A stretch of DNA of 34,588 nucleotides from Clostridia bacterium (GCA_017631085.1 JAGBTY010000026.1:1-34588); one strand, 5' to 3'. Positions 1 to 8,264 are shown, counted from the first letter of the stretch. Program-made: numbers and translations. Notes: generated from the letters alone by a model not told the origin.

Positions 1-14
1 AATTTCTTCCATCT

Positions 15-265
15 CCGTAGGGGCGACCATCGGTCGTCCGTTTTATCTCATTTTTGGGCGGACGTGCAATGCACGCCCCTACGGAAATAAAACGATATTT
101 TGTAGGGGACGACGTCCTCGGCGTCCCGTCACAAAAGGCAAAAATTTTTCCATCACCGTAGGGGCGATTCACGAATCGTCCGAAAAAATAATGGTTTACC
201 CCATATTCACGGCGCGAGGTTTGCATGACACCCCATCACCGTAGGGGCGATTCACGAATCGTCCG
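15..265. repeat. Cluster of five short palindromic GTAGGGGCG repeats
   Basis: Five copies of a ~27-bp unit built as CCGTAGGGGCG, then a short inner palindrome, then CGTCCG: 15-40, 58-84 (inverted orientation), 102-130 (variant), 156-182 and 239-265. The last two are identical, including a preceding CATCA flank. The inner arms differ between copies (ACCATCGGT, TGCAATGCA, ATTCACGAAT) but each stays self-complementary, so the hairpin rather than the sequence is conserved. The copies are unevenly spaced and in both orientations, so this is not a CRISPR array. No gene is visible in 1-288. I recall similar GTAGGGGCG elements as dispersed repeats of uncultured Clostridia; function unknown. Confidence 0.8.
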
Positions 266-288
266 CAAAAACAAACGGCGAACCATAT

Positions 289-969
289 TCACGTCAAAGC
301 GCTTCTCAACTTATCGAGGGCGCTTTTTTCTATTCTGCTGACGTAAGAACGGGAGATCGATAGCTTTTCGGCAACCTCTCTTTGAGTCAGAGGTGTTTTG
401 CCTCCAAGACCGTAACGCATGGTTATGATAGTTCTTTCTCGGTCGGTAAGTATTTGTTCCACAAGCCTTAATGCCTTTGCGGTCGATAGCTTTCTTTCTG
501 TTTCCGATTCAAGACTTTCATCACAACTGATAACGTCAATATAGGTAAGAGGGTTTCCATCACGGTCAATATCTATGGTGTCGCTGAGAGAAACTTCGCA
601 GGAAAGCTTTTTTTGAGCTCGGAAATGCATAAGTATTTCATTTTGAATACATCTTGCGGCATATGTTGCAAAACGGGCTCCTGCGGTTATCTTGAAGGTG
701 TCTACCGCTTTTATAAGTCCAACTGTACCGATAGAAACCAAGTCTTCCTGATTTTTTGCGCTTGCATAATATTTTCTGACTATGTGAGATACGAGGCGTA
801 GATTGTGGAGTATCAGCTCCTTGCGAGCTTCTTCGTCACCTTTTTCCTTTTTAATAAAGTATTCTTTTTCCTTTTCAGAGGAAAGAGGGGGAGGAAAATG
901 GTCGTGAGAGCTTATTCCCAAAACCATATGAATGAAGCTTGACAGAGCTGTGAAAAGTGAAAAGAGCAT
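289..969 (-). CDS. sigK: RNA polymerase sporulation sigma factor SigK (pro-sigma-K)
   Basis: A 226-residue sigma-70 family factor that should direct late mother-cell transcription during sporulation (coat and cortex genes). The N-terminus, MLFSLFTALSSFIHMVLGI, is a hydrophobic stretch like the pro-sequence of pro-sigma-K, which SpoIVFB removes, and it is followed by FPPPLS as in the family. Region 2 (about 50-95) contains NLRLVSHIVRKYY and EDLVSIGTVGLIKAVDTF. The DRDGNPLTYIDV stretch matches SigK better than SigE. Region 4 (about 172-225) ends in an HTH with REVAEKLSISRSYVSRIEK. The gene is uninterrupted, with no skin-type element in it. The RBS is GAAAGGAAGG just upstream of ATG. SigE is the main alternative, less likely given the pro-sequence. 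Confidence 0.9.
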   Translation of the reverse strand: MLFSLFTALSSFIHMVLGISSHDHFPPPLSSEKEKEYFIKKEKGDEEARKELILHNLRLVSHIVRKYYASAKNQEDLVSIGTVGLIKAVDTFKITAGARFATYAARCIQNEILMHFRAQKKLSCEVSLSDTIDIDRDGNPLTYIDVISCDESLESETERKLSTAKALRLVEQILTDRERTIITMRYGLGGKTPLTQREVAEKLSISRSYVSRIEKSALDKLRSALT

Positions 970-1001
970 GGTGTGATACCTTCCTTTCGTTATTTATTTT
1001 G

Positions 1002-1009
1002 AATATATG
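1002..1009 (-). promoter_or_regulatory. Possible sigma-E/K-type -10 element upstream of sigK
   Basis: On the minus strand CATATATT fits the CATAnnnT -10 of sigma-E and sigma-K promoters and lies about 33 bp before the sigK start. An ATATT lies upstream as a possible -35, but its spacing is about 2 nt shorter than the usual sigma-E arrangement. Suggestive only. Confidence 0.25.
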
Positions 1010-1060
1010 AAAGGGTTGGAAAATATAAAACTTGTTCGTGTATCAAATAGAGATATTCGG

Positions 1061-1089
1061 TTGACAAGTAAGTTGTTTTATGATAGAAT
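1061..1089 (+). promoter_or_regulatory. Sigma-A promoter for pfp
   Basis: TTGACA (1061-1066), a 17-bp spacer and TAGAAT (1084-1089) form a near-consensus vegetative promoter. It lies about 50 bp before the pfp start and probably drives pfp and the following SDR gene. Confidence 0.75.
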
Positions 1090-1140
1090 AATATTGTAAT
1101 TTTTTCACAATAATATAATAACTTTGCGAGGTATGTAAAA

Positions 1141-2385
1141 ATGAATAAGAAACTTTACGGAAATGCTGTTGTAGGTCAGTCAGGCGGACCTACCGCCGCC
1201 ATAAACGCGACACTTTCGGGTGTTATCGCAGGTGCGCTTAAGGCAGAGGAGATAGATACTGTTTACGGTATGAGAAACGGCATAGAAGGCTTTATGGATG
1301 AGAGATTCATAGAGCTTAACGAAATATTCTCAAACGACGAGGCTCTGGATCTTCTCGCTCAGACTCCTGCTGCAGCTCTCGGCTCTTGCCGCCGCAAGCT
1401 TCCGAATCCCGAATCCAAGGAAGAAAAGGATATAGCTTTTTATGAGAAGCTCTTCTCTGTGATCGAGAAATACAATATAAGATATTTCTTCTACATAGGC
1501 GGAAACGATTCTATGGATACGGTGGCTAAAATGACGAGATACGCATCTGCTATCGGATATGACATCAGAATAATCGGTGTTCCGAAGACCATAGATAATG
1601 ACCTTGTAATGACAGACCATACTCCAGGCTTCGGCTCGGCTGCAAAGTATATTGCTACCACGGTGCAGGAGATAATCAGAGACTGTGCAGTATATACAGT
1701 TAAGGCAGTTACCATAGTTGAGATAATGGGACGTGACGCAGGTTGGCTCACGGCATCTGCTGCTATCGGACGTGTTGTTAACGGCATTGCTCCCGACTAT
1801 GTATATCTTCCCGAAAGAGATTTTGACGACGAGAGATTTTTTGCCGATATCGAAAAGGCTTTTGAGAAACATCCTAACGTAGTTATAGCCGTTTCCGAAG
1901 GACTTCAGTATGCAGACGGAAGATACGTTGGTGAGGGAACTCAAAGCGGAAGCACCGATGTGTTCGGTCACAAATATCTTGCGGGAACGGGTAAAGCCCT
2001 TGAGCTTGCTGTCAAGGCGAGATTTGGCTGCAAGGTCCGTTCGGTAGAACTTAATCTTCCTCAAAGATGCGCAGCTCACCTTTTGTCAGAGACAGATATA
2101 TCCGAGTCCATAAGAATAGGTGCCGGTGCTGTAAAGGCTGCCACCGAGGGCGTCAGCGGGGAGATGATGATATTTACCCGCAAGGACGGAGCTGAATATT
2201 ATTGTGATGTCGAACACAAGAGCGTGTTGGAAATTGCAAACGCAACCAAGTGTGTATTCGACGAGTTCATTAATGACGAATGTAATAATGTTACCGACGA
2301 GTGCTGTAAATACTTGCTTCCTCTTATAGAGGGTGAGTGGGACACAAAGTACGAAAAGGGACTTCCCAAGCACATTATTCTGTGA
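1141..2385 (+). CDS. pfp: 6-phosphofructokinase, predicted pyrophosphate-dependent
   Basis: A 414-residue PfkA-superfamily enzyme that phosphorylates fructose 6-phosphate in glycolysis. The N-terminal GQSGGPTAAINATLSG loop binds the phosphoryl donor. The donor-specificity motif reads GGNDSMDT (120-127) and the catalytic loop PKTIDNDL (148-155). At the two positions that separate ATP from PPi enzymes (glycines in E. coli PfkA, in GGDGS and PGTIDND) this protein has Asp123 and Lys149, the PPi-type combination, so a reversible PPi-dependent reaction is inferred. MGRDAGWL (substrate contact) is present. Length is well above the ~320 residues of bacterial ATP-PFK and typical of the long PPi-type clade. 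First gene after a sigma-A promoter; RBS GCGAGGT. Confidence 0.9.
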   Translation: MNKKLYGNAVVGQSGGPTAAINATLSGVIAGALKAEEIDTVYGMRNGIEGFMDERFIELNEIFSNDEALDLLAQTPAAALGSCRRKLPNPESKEEKDIAFYEKLFSVIEKYNIRYFFYIGGNDSMDTVAKMTRYASAIGYDIRIIGVPKTIDNDLVMTDHTPGFGSAAKYIATTVQEIIRDCAVYTVKAVTIVEIMGRDAGWLTASAAIGRVVNGIAPDYVYLPERDFDDERFFADIEKAFEKHPNVVIAVSEGLQYADGRYVGEGTQSGSTDVFGHKYLAGTGKALELAVKARFGCKVRSVELNLPQRCAAHLLSETDISESIRIGAGAVKAATEGVSGEMMIFTRKDGAEYYCDVEHKSVLEIANATKCVFDEFINDECNNVTDECCKYLLPLIEGEWDTKYEKGLPKHIIL

Positions 2386-2439
2386 TAAAAAATATCTTTG
2401 TATTATTAAGTAAGAAAAAAACGGAGATTTTGCGGTGAA

Positions 2440-3201
2440 ATGAGAATTGCTATCGTTACAGGAGCATCTTCGGGCATAGGACGTGAGTTCGCGGAACGTC
2501 TCGCCAAACGTGAAGACATCGAAGAGGTTTGGATAATTGCAAGAAGACTTGATGTTCTTGAAGAAATGAAAAATTTAATAAATTCAAAATTTGTTCCGAT
2601 AGCATTGGATCTTTCTGAAAAGAAGGATGCTGAAAATTACAAATATATGTTATCGAGTAGAAATCCTGAGGTAGCCGTTCTCGTCAATGCCGCAGGGTAT
2701 GGGAAATTTGGAGCGGTCGAAAACGTAGGGCTTGAAGAGCAGTGCGGTATGATAAAGCTTAATGCGGAGGGTCTTACCCGCGTCACCTATTATACTATAC
2801 CCTTTATGGACGACGGAGGAGAAATATATCAGATAGCATCTTTGTCAAGCTTCTTTCCTGTTCCTTATATATCCGTATACGCAGCGACTAAAGCCTACGT
2901 TCTTAGCTTCTCAAGGGCGTTGAACGTTGAGCTTAAGAAGAGAAAGATTCGTTCCATGGCAGTATGTCCGGGGTGGGTAAGGACCGACTTCTTTGACAGA
3001 GCGGTTGAAGACAACGGAGTTATCGTTTACTACAACAAATTCGTAACGGCGGAGCAGGTCGTGAAGAGAGCATTTAGGGATATGAAAAAGAAAAAGGACG
3101 TATCTGTTCCCGCAAGGTCAACAAGAATGCTTATTCGCTCGGCAAAGCTATTGCCTCACAGGCTCGTTATGAAAATATGGTGTAAGCAGCAAAAGAAATA
3201 A
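2440..3201 (+). CDS. Short-chain dehydrogenase/reductase (SDR) family oxidoreductase
   Basis: A 253-residue classical SDR with an N-terminal Rossmann fold. The cofactor-binding TGASSGIG sits at 7-14, the structural NAAG at 83-86, and the catalytic YxxxK is Tyr147/Lys151 (VYAATKAYVLSF) with a serine in the preceding IASLSS strand. ARR at 34-36 after beta-2 would favour NADP(H), an inference. CPGWVRTDF is the usual loop after the catalytic helix. The last ~40 residues are basic and may mediate membrane association, as in related YqjQ/DltE-like SDRs. Substrate unknown. It follows pfp by 54 bp with no terminator between, so it is probably co-transcribed; the strong terminator comes right after it. 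Confidence 0.85.
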   Translation: MRIAIVTGASSGIGREFAERLAKREDIEEVWIIARRLDVLEEMKNLINSKFVPIALDLSEKKDAENYKYMLSSRNPEVAVLVNAAGYGKFGAVENVGLEEQCGMIKLNAEGLTRVTYYTIPFMDDGGEIYQIASLSSFFPVPYISVYAATKAYVLSFSRALNVELKKRKIRSMAVCPGWVRTDFFDRAVEDNGVIVYYNKFVTAEQVVKRAFRDMKKKKDVSVPARSTRMLIRSAKLLPHRLVMKIWCKQQKK

Positions 3202-3233
3202 AAAGTATAATATCATATAATTTAAATTGAATA

Positions 3234-3308
3234 AATACGGAGAATTCCATGCGCCTAACAGTGCTGAAAAACACAAATTGTTTTATGCGGAATACTCCGT
3301 ATTTTTTT
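3234..3308 (+). terminator. Rho-independent terminator after the SDR gene
   Basis: A long imperfect stem begins AATACGGAG (3234-3242) and closes with CTCCGTATT (3295-3303), extended inward by an ATTCC/GGAAT pairing. It is followed by an uninterrupted T-run to 3308. It ends the pfp-SDR transcript. Confidence 0.85.
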
Positions 3309-3335
3309 GCCCGTTTTTGCTAATACTGTTATAAA
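3307..3335 (+). promoter_or_regulatory. Possible promoter of the spoVAF-like gene
   Basis: TTGCCC (3307-3312), 17 bp, then TATAAA (3330-3335) resembles a weak sigma-A promoter that overlaps the tail of the preceding terminator. A forespore sigma-G promoter would be expected for a spoVAF-type gene, but I could not identify one convincingly. Confidence 0.35.
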
Positions 3336-3361
3336 ATAACGATATTGCTTTGGGTGGTACA

Positions 3362-4765
3362 ATGAAAAAATTAGGCATTGATTATAAAGAAAATCTCTCG
3401 ATCTTAGAGAGAGAGCTGCGAGTGAAGGATAGCTTTGACGTTCTGTGCAAAAAAATACTCATAGGAAAACAAGAAGCGGCAATTTATTTTATTGACGGAT
3501 TTATCAAGGACACTGTTATGCAAAAGCTAATGATGCATATGATGTCTGCCAAAAACGTAGGAAACAGCGCAAGGGAGTTTATGAGGGTGAGTATCCCTTA
3601 CGTTGAGACCGACGTTACGGACGATCTTGAGCTGATGGTACAGATGGTCATGTCGGGTACTGCTGTCATGATAGCCGACGGATTTGGCGATGAAGCGGTT
3701 ATAATAGATGCACGGACATATCCTGCAAGGCAGACAGAAGAGCCTGAAGGCGACAGAGTCATGAGAGGACCGAGAGACGGCTTTGTTGAAACTCTTATAT
3801 TCAATACAGCTCTTGTCAGGAGGAGGATAAGAAATCCTTCTCTTACAATGGAATATTACACGGTGGGGAGTGATTCGCGAACCGACGTGGTACTTTCCTT
3901 TATGGCGGATCGTGTGGATATGAAATACGTGGAGCTTTTGCGAAAAAAGCTCGGCTCATTAAAATGCACGTCGCTTACCATGGGACATGAGTCGCTTGTG
4001 GAAATGCTTATCCCGAACAAGTGGTACAATCCTTTTCCGAAGGTAAGGACTACTGAGCGACCTGATTCCGCTGCATCGCAGCTTCTTGAGGGAAGTGTGT
4101 TGATACTGATAGATAACAGTCCTCAGGTGCTCGTGCTTCCGTCTACCATATTTGATTTCATGCAGGAATCGAATGATTTTTATTTTCCACCTCTGACCGG
4201 AACGTATATAAAGCTTGTTCGATATAGCGTTTTCTTCTTAACTCTTGTGCTGATACCTCTTTGGTATCTCGGGACTCTTTATCCTGAGCTCGTTCCCACA
4301 TGGCTCAGCTTTTCTTTGCCTGAAGAAACGGGGAAGCTGCCGCTTATCGCTCAGCTCTTTTTAGCCGAATTTATTATTGATGCATTAAGACTTGCTTCAC
4401 TCAACACCCCGAACATGCTGAACAATTCCTTGTCGGTGGTAGGCGGATTGATACTCGGAGATTTTGCGGTGGGCATCGGTTGGTTGATACCGGAAGTAAT
4501 TCTTTATATGGCTTTCGTGGCAATTGCTAACTTTACCCAAAGAAGCTACGAGTTAGGATATGCTATAAAATTTTTGCGTCTGTTGCTGCTTGCCTTAACA
4601 GCACTTTTCCGCGCGTGGGGATTTATAGGAGGACTTGTGTTATGTATCATTCTTTTACTCGCAAATTCTACACTTAACGGAAAAAGAAACTATGTTTATC
4701 CGCTTATACCCTTCAATTTTAAAGCTTTAAAGAGCCTTGTGGTCAGGACAAAAAAGAAGATGTGA
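3362..4765 (+). CDS. SpoVAF/GerA-family spore germination protein
   Basis: A 467-residue membrane protein of the GerA family, expected in the spore inner membrane where germination signals trigger ion and dipicolinate release. The soluble N-terminal half carries the family signature GPRDGFVETL with N-x2-LVRRRI (about 137-158). Hydrophobic helices begin near residue 285 and fill the C-terminal part. The block LNTPNMLNNSLSVVGGLILG and the PEVILYMAFVAIANF and SYELG motifs resemble SpoVAF more than GerAA. Length is close to SpoVAF (~490). I chose ATG 3362, 7 nt after GGGTGG, over an in-frame TTG at 3350. It stands alone: no spoVA genes and no gerB or gerC partners lie beside it. Exact subfamily is an inference. 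Confidence 0.85.
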   Translation: MKKLGIDYKENLSILERELRVKDSFDVLCKKILIGKQEAAIYFIDGFIKDTVMQKLMMHMMSAKNVGNSAREFMRVSIPYVETDVTDDLELMVQMVMSGTAVMIADGFGDEAVIIDARTYPARQTEEPEGDRVMRGPRDGFVETLIFNTALVRRRIRNPSLTMEYYTVGSDSRTDVVLSFMADRVDMKYVELLRKKLGSLKCTSLTMGHESLVEMLIPNKWYNPFPKVRTTERPDSAASQLLEGSVLILIDNSPQVLVLPSTIFDFMQESNDFYFPPLTGTYIKLVRYSVFFLTLVLIPLWYLGTLYPELVPTWLSFSLPEETGKLPLIAQLFLAEFIIDALRLASLNTPNMLNNSLSVVGGLILGDFAVGIGWLIPEVILYMAFVAIANFTQRSYELGYAIKFLRLLLLALTALFRAWGFIGGLVLCIILLLANSTLNGKRNYVYPLIPFNFKALKSLVVRTKKKM

Positions 4766-4818
4766 GGTGTGTATATATTATATATATAATAAAAAGGAAG
4801 GGTTTTGAATTTTCGCAA

Positions 4819-4850
4819 ACAGCCTGTCGAAGCTTAAGACAGGCTGTTTT
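4819..4850 (+). terminator. Rho-independent terminator after the spoVAF-like gene
   Basis: Perfect 10-bp stem ACAGCCTGTC (4819-4828) / GACAGGCTGT (4838-4847) with a 9-nt loop, followed by a T-run. It isolates the germination gene from the ribosomal superoperon. Confidence 0.9.
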
Positions 4851-4939
4851 TAGTGCTGAATCGGCTGTTTTTGTGCAAATGTTATAAAAAAGCAAATAAA
4901 AAATACAAAAAAATCTATGTTACGACGATAAAAAATATA

Positions 4940-4968
4940 TTGAAAACAAACCAAAAATATGGTATAAT
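4940..4968 (+). promoter_or_regulatory. Sigma-A promoter of the S10-spc-alpha superoperon
   Basis: TTGAAA (4940-4945), exactly 17 bp, TATAAT (4963-4968), preceded by an A-rich tract that could act as an UP element. Predicted start near 4975, giving a leader of about 310 nt. It is the only strong sigma-A promoter I see for the 31-gene operon. Confidence 0.85.
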
Positions 4969-4974
4969 TACAAG

Positions 4975-5275
4975 GCTTGATATGCGTTGAAGCGAGAGGT
5001 TGCCGCTCCAAGTGACGTTGGGCGGGTAATTTTCGCGGAGTATGTCCGTTTCAATCGGGCGAAAGCATTCTTTAATACTAATAAGCGTGTTGAAGATTTG
5101 TTCGTTTCCGAAGTTGGTCCCAGATGCTGATGAGGTTTCAATTTCGGGTTTTTAAATGGGCAAAAAGAAAACACACGGATGAGTGTTAAGTGTGCGCCCC
5201 TGAAAAACGCAGTTCATTTATCGAATTTGCTTTGACGGGTGTTTGATACGTGAACGAGCGAAAATCTAAAAAGGA
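4975..5275 (+). ncRNA. Structured leader RNA ahead of rpsJ (probable ribosomal-protein leader)
   Basis: About 300 nt of non-coding RNA separate the promoter from the rpsJ RBS. Visible helices include GCGGAG...TCCG around 5036-5051, GGGCGAAAGC with a GNRA-like GAAA loop near 5058-5067, and ACACAC (5171-5176) pairing with a GTGTG near 5191 in the 3' part (CACACGGATGAGTGTTAAGTG). I recall similar sequences before rpsJ in other Clostridia. Feedback control by a ribosomal protein, as L4 does in E. coli S10, is an inference. No convincing intrinsic terminator is present inside. It accounts for the long gap between 4766 and 5285. Confidence 0.5.
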
Positions 5276-5285
5276 GGAAAAACAG

Positions 5286-5597
5286 GTGGCAGTCAAGGAA
5301 AAGATCAGAGTAAGACTGAAGAGCTACGATCACACTCTCATAGATGTTGCGGCAGATAAGATAGTAGAAGTAGCTAAAAGAAACGGCGCGACCGTATCCG
5401 GTCCCATTCCGCTTCCTACCGAGAAGGAGATAGTAACCATTCTCCGCGCGGTACACAAGTATAAGGATAGCCGTGAGCAGTTTGAAATGCGTACACACAA
5501 GAGACTCATTGATATCATCAAGCCTTCCCAGAAGGTCGTTGATGCTCTCATGAGCGTAGAGCTTCCCGCAGGCGTTGAGATCGAAGTAAAAATCTAA
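5286..5597 (+). CDS. rpsJ: 30S ribosomal protein S10
   Basis: A 103-residue S10 (NusE), a head protein of the 30S subunit that also serves in antitermination with NusB. Family blocks include [37 protein letters not shown] and a C-terminal [10 protein letters not shown]. The start is a GTG at 5286, set by AAAGGAGG at 5269-5276. An upstream in-frame GTG at 5250 would add 12 charged residues and place the RBS inside the gene, so I rejected it. First gene of the superoperon, directly behind the leader. Confidence 0.97.
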   Translation: MAVKEKIRVRLKSYDHTLIDVAADKIVEVAKRNGATVSGPIPLPTEKEIVTILRAVHKYKDSREQFEMRTHKRLIDIIKPSQKVVDALMSVELPAGVEIEVKI

Positions 5598-5740
5598 TCA
5601 AGCCTTCGAACTTTTCGCAAAACAAAGATAACAGCCGTTGCGGACGGATGGCATGCGACATCCCGCGCAGTTCGGCAACTTTGTAAATCATGTTGGCGCC
5701 CGATATGGCGTCAACCAATAATTTACAGGAGGAAAAGAAA

Positions 5741-6373
5741 ATGAAAAAAGGTATTATCGGAAAGAAAATCGGTATGACACAGATTTTCGACGAGATCGGA
5801 AATGTAATTCCGGTAACGGTAATCCAGGCAGGTCCCTGCGTAGTAGCGCAGAAAAAGACCGTTGAGACCGACGGTTACGATACAGTACAGCTCGGCTTTG
5901 ACAGTGTTAAAGAAAAGCACATGACAAAGGCTGAGGTAGGTCACTTTAAGAAATCGGGTGTTGAATTCAAGAAGCACCTCAAGGAGTTCCGTCTTGACGA
6001 CGTATCCGCTTTGAACGTTGGCGACGTCATTACCGCCGATACCTTCGCCGCAGGCGAGAAGGTCGACGTAACAGGTATGACAAAAGGTCGCGGTTACACC
6101 GGAGCAGTTAAGAGATGGGGTCACCACATTCTTTCTATGACACACGGTACAGGACCTATTCACCGTCAGGTAGGTTCAATGGGTGCTAACTCCACCCCTT
6201 CCAGAGTCTTCAAGAACAAGAAGATGGCTGGACAGTATGGTAATGAGCAGGTAACTGTTCTTAACCTCAAGGTAGTAAAGATCGATTCCGAAAAGAATCT
6301 TATTGCTGTTAAGGGTGCTATTCCCGGCGCTAAGAACGGCATAGTATTCATCCGCGACTCGGTTAAAGCATAA
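5741..6373 (+). CDS. rplC: 50S ribosomal protein L3
   Basis: A 210-residue L3, an early assembly protein near the peptidyl transferase centre. It starts [16 protein letters not shown], the standard L3 N-terminus, after AGGAGG at 5728-5733. An in-frame ATG at 5690 lies before the RBS and is rejected. The central extension with [14 protein letters not shown] and the tip region [18 protein letters not shown] are intact. The 143-nt spacer after rpsJ is long for this operon and contains no obvious ORF. Confidence 0.97.
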   Translation: MKKGIIGKKIGMTQIFDEIGNVIPVTVIQAGPCVVAQKKTVETDGYDTVQLGFDSVKEKHMTKAEVGHFKKSGVEFKKHLKEFRLDDVSALNVGDVITADTFAAGEKVDVTGMTKGRGYTGAVKRWGHHILSMTHGTGPIHRQVGSMGANSTPSRVFKNKKMAGQYGNEQVTVLNLKVVKIDSEKNLIAVKGAIPGAKNGIVFIRDSVKA

Positions 6374-6393
6374 GCGGAAGGAGGAAATAAACA

Positions 6394-7107
6394 ATGCCAA
6401 GTATTAAAGTAATGGATATGACAGGTAAAGAAGTCGGAAGCATGAATCTGTCTGATGTTATATTCGGAGCAGAAGTCAATGAAGCCGTCCTCCACGCCGC
6501 AGTCAGAATGTACCTTATGAATCAGAGACAGGGTACACAGTCAACTCTTACTCGTACCGAAGTTTCCGGTGGCGGAAAGAAGCCCTGGAGACAAAAGGGA
6601 ACAGGTAGAGCTCGTCAGGGTTCAACACGTTCTCCTCAGTGGACACACGGTGGAGTTGCTCTCGGCCCGAAGCCCAGAGATTATCGCCTTGCAATGAACA
6701 AGAAGACAAAGAGAGTTGCTCTCTTCAGTGCTCTTTCTGCTAAGGTTGCTGCAGGTGAGCTCATCGTTGTTGATGAGATCAAGCTCGAGACCTACAAGAC
6801 AAGCGCTATCGCTGCTATGCTCAAGGCTCTCGGCTGCCAGAAGGAAGTAACCAAGAATTACAAGGTAACAACTGTTGACGCGAATGGCGAGGCAGTTAAG
6901 GAGAGAAAGACAAGAACAGCTATAGTTCCCGAGAAGGCTCTCATAGTTCTTCCTGAGGCAGACAAGGTTGTTGTTAGCAGCTGTAACAACATCGCAGGCG
7001 TTCAGTCAACTCTTTACAGCACTATCAACGTATATGAAGTGCTCAACGCTGAAAAGGTCGTTATGACCCGTGCAGCTATCGAAAAACTCCAGGAGGTATA
7101 CGCATAA
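6394..7107 (+). CDS. rplD: 50S ribosomal protein L4, with a C-terminal-half insertion
   Basis: A 237-residue L4, lining the exit tunnel. The extended loop [15 protein letters not shown] (about 63-77) and [18 protein letters not shown] are typical. The protein is about 30 residues longer than the usual ~207. The extra material lies at about 149-180 ([17 protein letters not shown] and [10 protein letters not shown]), between the LKALG helix and the KALIVL strand. The reading frame is clean, so the insertion appears real. Start ATG at 6394 after AAGGAGG. Its stop overlaps the rplW start as TAATG, implying translational coupling. L4 is the repressor of the S10 operon in E. coli; a similar role here is unproven. 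Confidence 0.96.
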   Translation: MPSIKVMDMTGKEVGSMNLSDVIFGAEVNEAVLHAAVRMYLMNQRQGTQSTLTRTEVSGGGKKPWRQKGTGRARQGSTRSPQWTHGGVALGPKPRDYRLAMNKKTKRVALFSALSAKVAAGELIVVDEIKLETYKTSAIAAMLKALGCQKEVTKNYKVTTVDANGEAVKERKTRTAIVPEKALIVLPEADKVVVSSCNNIAGVQSTLYSTINVYEVLNAEKVVMTRAAIEKLQEVYA

Positions 7108-7400
7108 TGAAAATGGTACAGGATATCATAATCAAGCCCATTATCACCGAGGCAAGTATGGACAGACTCGCTGATAAGAAGTATACCTTTAAGGTTGCCG
7201 CAGACGCAACAAAGCCTGAGATCGCAAAGGCTGTTGAGGAAATGTTCGGCGTAAAGGTTGCAACTGTCAACACGATCAATATGAAGAAGAAGCCCAAGAG
7301 ACTCGGAGTTCACTTCGGATACACATCCGAATGGAAGAAGGCTATTGTAACACTCAAAGCCGATTCCAAGACCATCGAGTTCTTCGACGGCCTCAACTGA
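7107..7400 (+). CDS. rplW: 50S ribosomal protein L23
   Basis: A 97-residue L23, which sits at the tunnel exit and forms the docking site for trigger factor and SRP. Recognisable blocks are [50 protein letters not shown] and the closing TIEFFDGL. Length is normal. The ATG overlaps the rplD stop (TAATG), with AGGAGG inside the rplD end. Confidence 0.97.
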   Translation: MKMVQDIIIKPIITEASMDRLADKKYTFKVAADATKPEIAKAVEEMFGVKVATVNTINMKKKPKRLGVHFGYTSEWKKAIVTLKADSKTIEFFDGLN

Positions 7401-7419
7401 TGGTAGGAGGTAAAGAAGA

Positions 7420-8250
7420 ATGCCTACAAAGAAGTTTAAGCCGACTACACCGTCGAGAAGACATATGGCGGTACCGACCTTCGAGGAGATCACGAAGTTT
7501 TCTCCCGAGAAGAGTCTCGTAGTTATTAAGAAGAAATTTGCCGGACGTAACAACTACGGCAGAATCACCGTTCGTCATAAGGGCGGCGGAAACAAGCTCA
7601 AGTACAGAATTATCGACTTCAAGAGACAGAATACTGCTCCTGCAACGGTAATCGGTATTGAGTACGACCCCAACAGAACTGCTTACATCGCACTTCTTCA
7701 GAACGAAGCAGGCGAGAAGAGCTATATCGTAGCTCCCGTAGGTCTTAAGGATGGCGACGTTGTTTACACAGGCGCTGATGCAGATATCAAGCCCGGTAAC
7801 ACACTTCCTATCGAAAACATTCCTGTTGGTACTTTCATTCACAACATCGAGCTTTATCCCGGTAAGGGCGCTCAGCTCGTTCGTTCTGCAGGTGTTGCTG
7901 CACAGCTCATCTCCAAGGAGAACGGCATCGCTCAGGTAAGACTTCCTTCGGGTGAAGTAAGAATAGTTCGTCTTGACTGTAAGGCAACCATCGGTCAGGT
8001 AGGTAACATCGAGCATGATACCGTAAAGATCGGTAAGGCTGGTAAGACAAGACACATGGGAATTCGTCCCACAGTTCGCGGTTCGGTAATGAACCCCTGT
8101 GATCACCCTCACGGTGGTGGTGAAGGTAAATCTCCTATCGGTAGACCTTCTCCTGTTACTCCTTGGGGTAAGCCTGCTCTTGGTTATAAGACAAGAAACA
8201 AGAAGGCAAGAACAGACAAGTTCATCGTAAGACGCAGAAACGCTAAATAA
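7420..8250 (+). CDS. rplB: 50S ribosomal protein L2
   Basis: A 276-residue L2, needed for subunit joining and peptidyl transfer. It starts [16 protein letters not shown]. The RNA-binding part has [16 protein letters not shown] and [16 protein letters not shown]. The C-terminal [14 protein letters not shown] carries the conserved histidine near the peptidyl transferase centre, and [11 protein letters not shown] closes the protein. Strong GGAGG upstream of ATG. Length is the family norm. Confidence 0.98.
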   Translation: MPTKKFKPTTPSRRHMAVPTFEEITKFSPEKSLVVIKKKFAGRNNYGRITVRHKGGGNKLKYRIIDFKRQNTAPATVIGIEYDPNRTAYIALLQNEAGEKSYIVAPVGLKDGDVVYTGADADIKPGNTLPIENIPVGTFIHNIELYPGKGAQLVRSAGVAAQLISKENGIAQVRLPSGEVRIVRLDCKATIGQVGNIEHDTVKIGKAGKTRHMGIRPTVRGSVMNPCDHPHGGGEGKSPIGRPSPVTPWGKPALGYKTRNKKARTDKFIVRRRNAK

Positions 8251-8264
8251 GGAGGGAATATAGA

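Noticed and set aside
15-265. CRISPR array
   Set aside because: Repeat copies are in both orientations, irregularly spaced, differ inside the unit, and no cas genes are near.
289-969. Identification of the sigma factor as SigE
   Set aside because: The short hydrophobic pro-sequence, FPPPLS context and DRDGNPLTYIDV and SRSYVSRIEK blocks fit SigK better; SigE has a longer, basic amphipathic pro-sequence.
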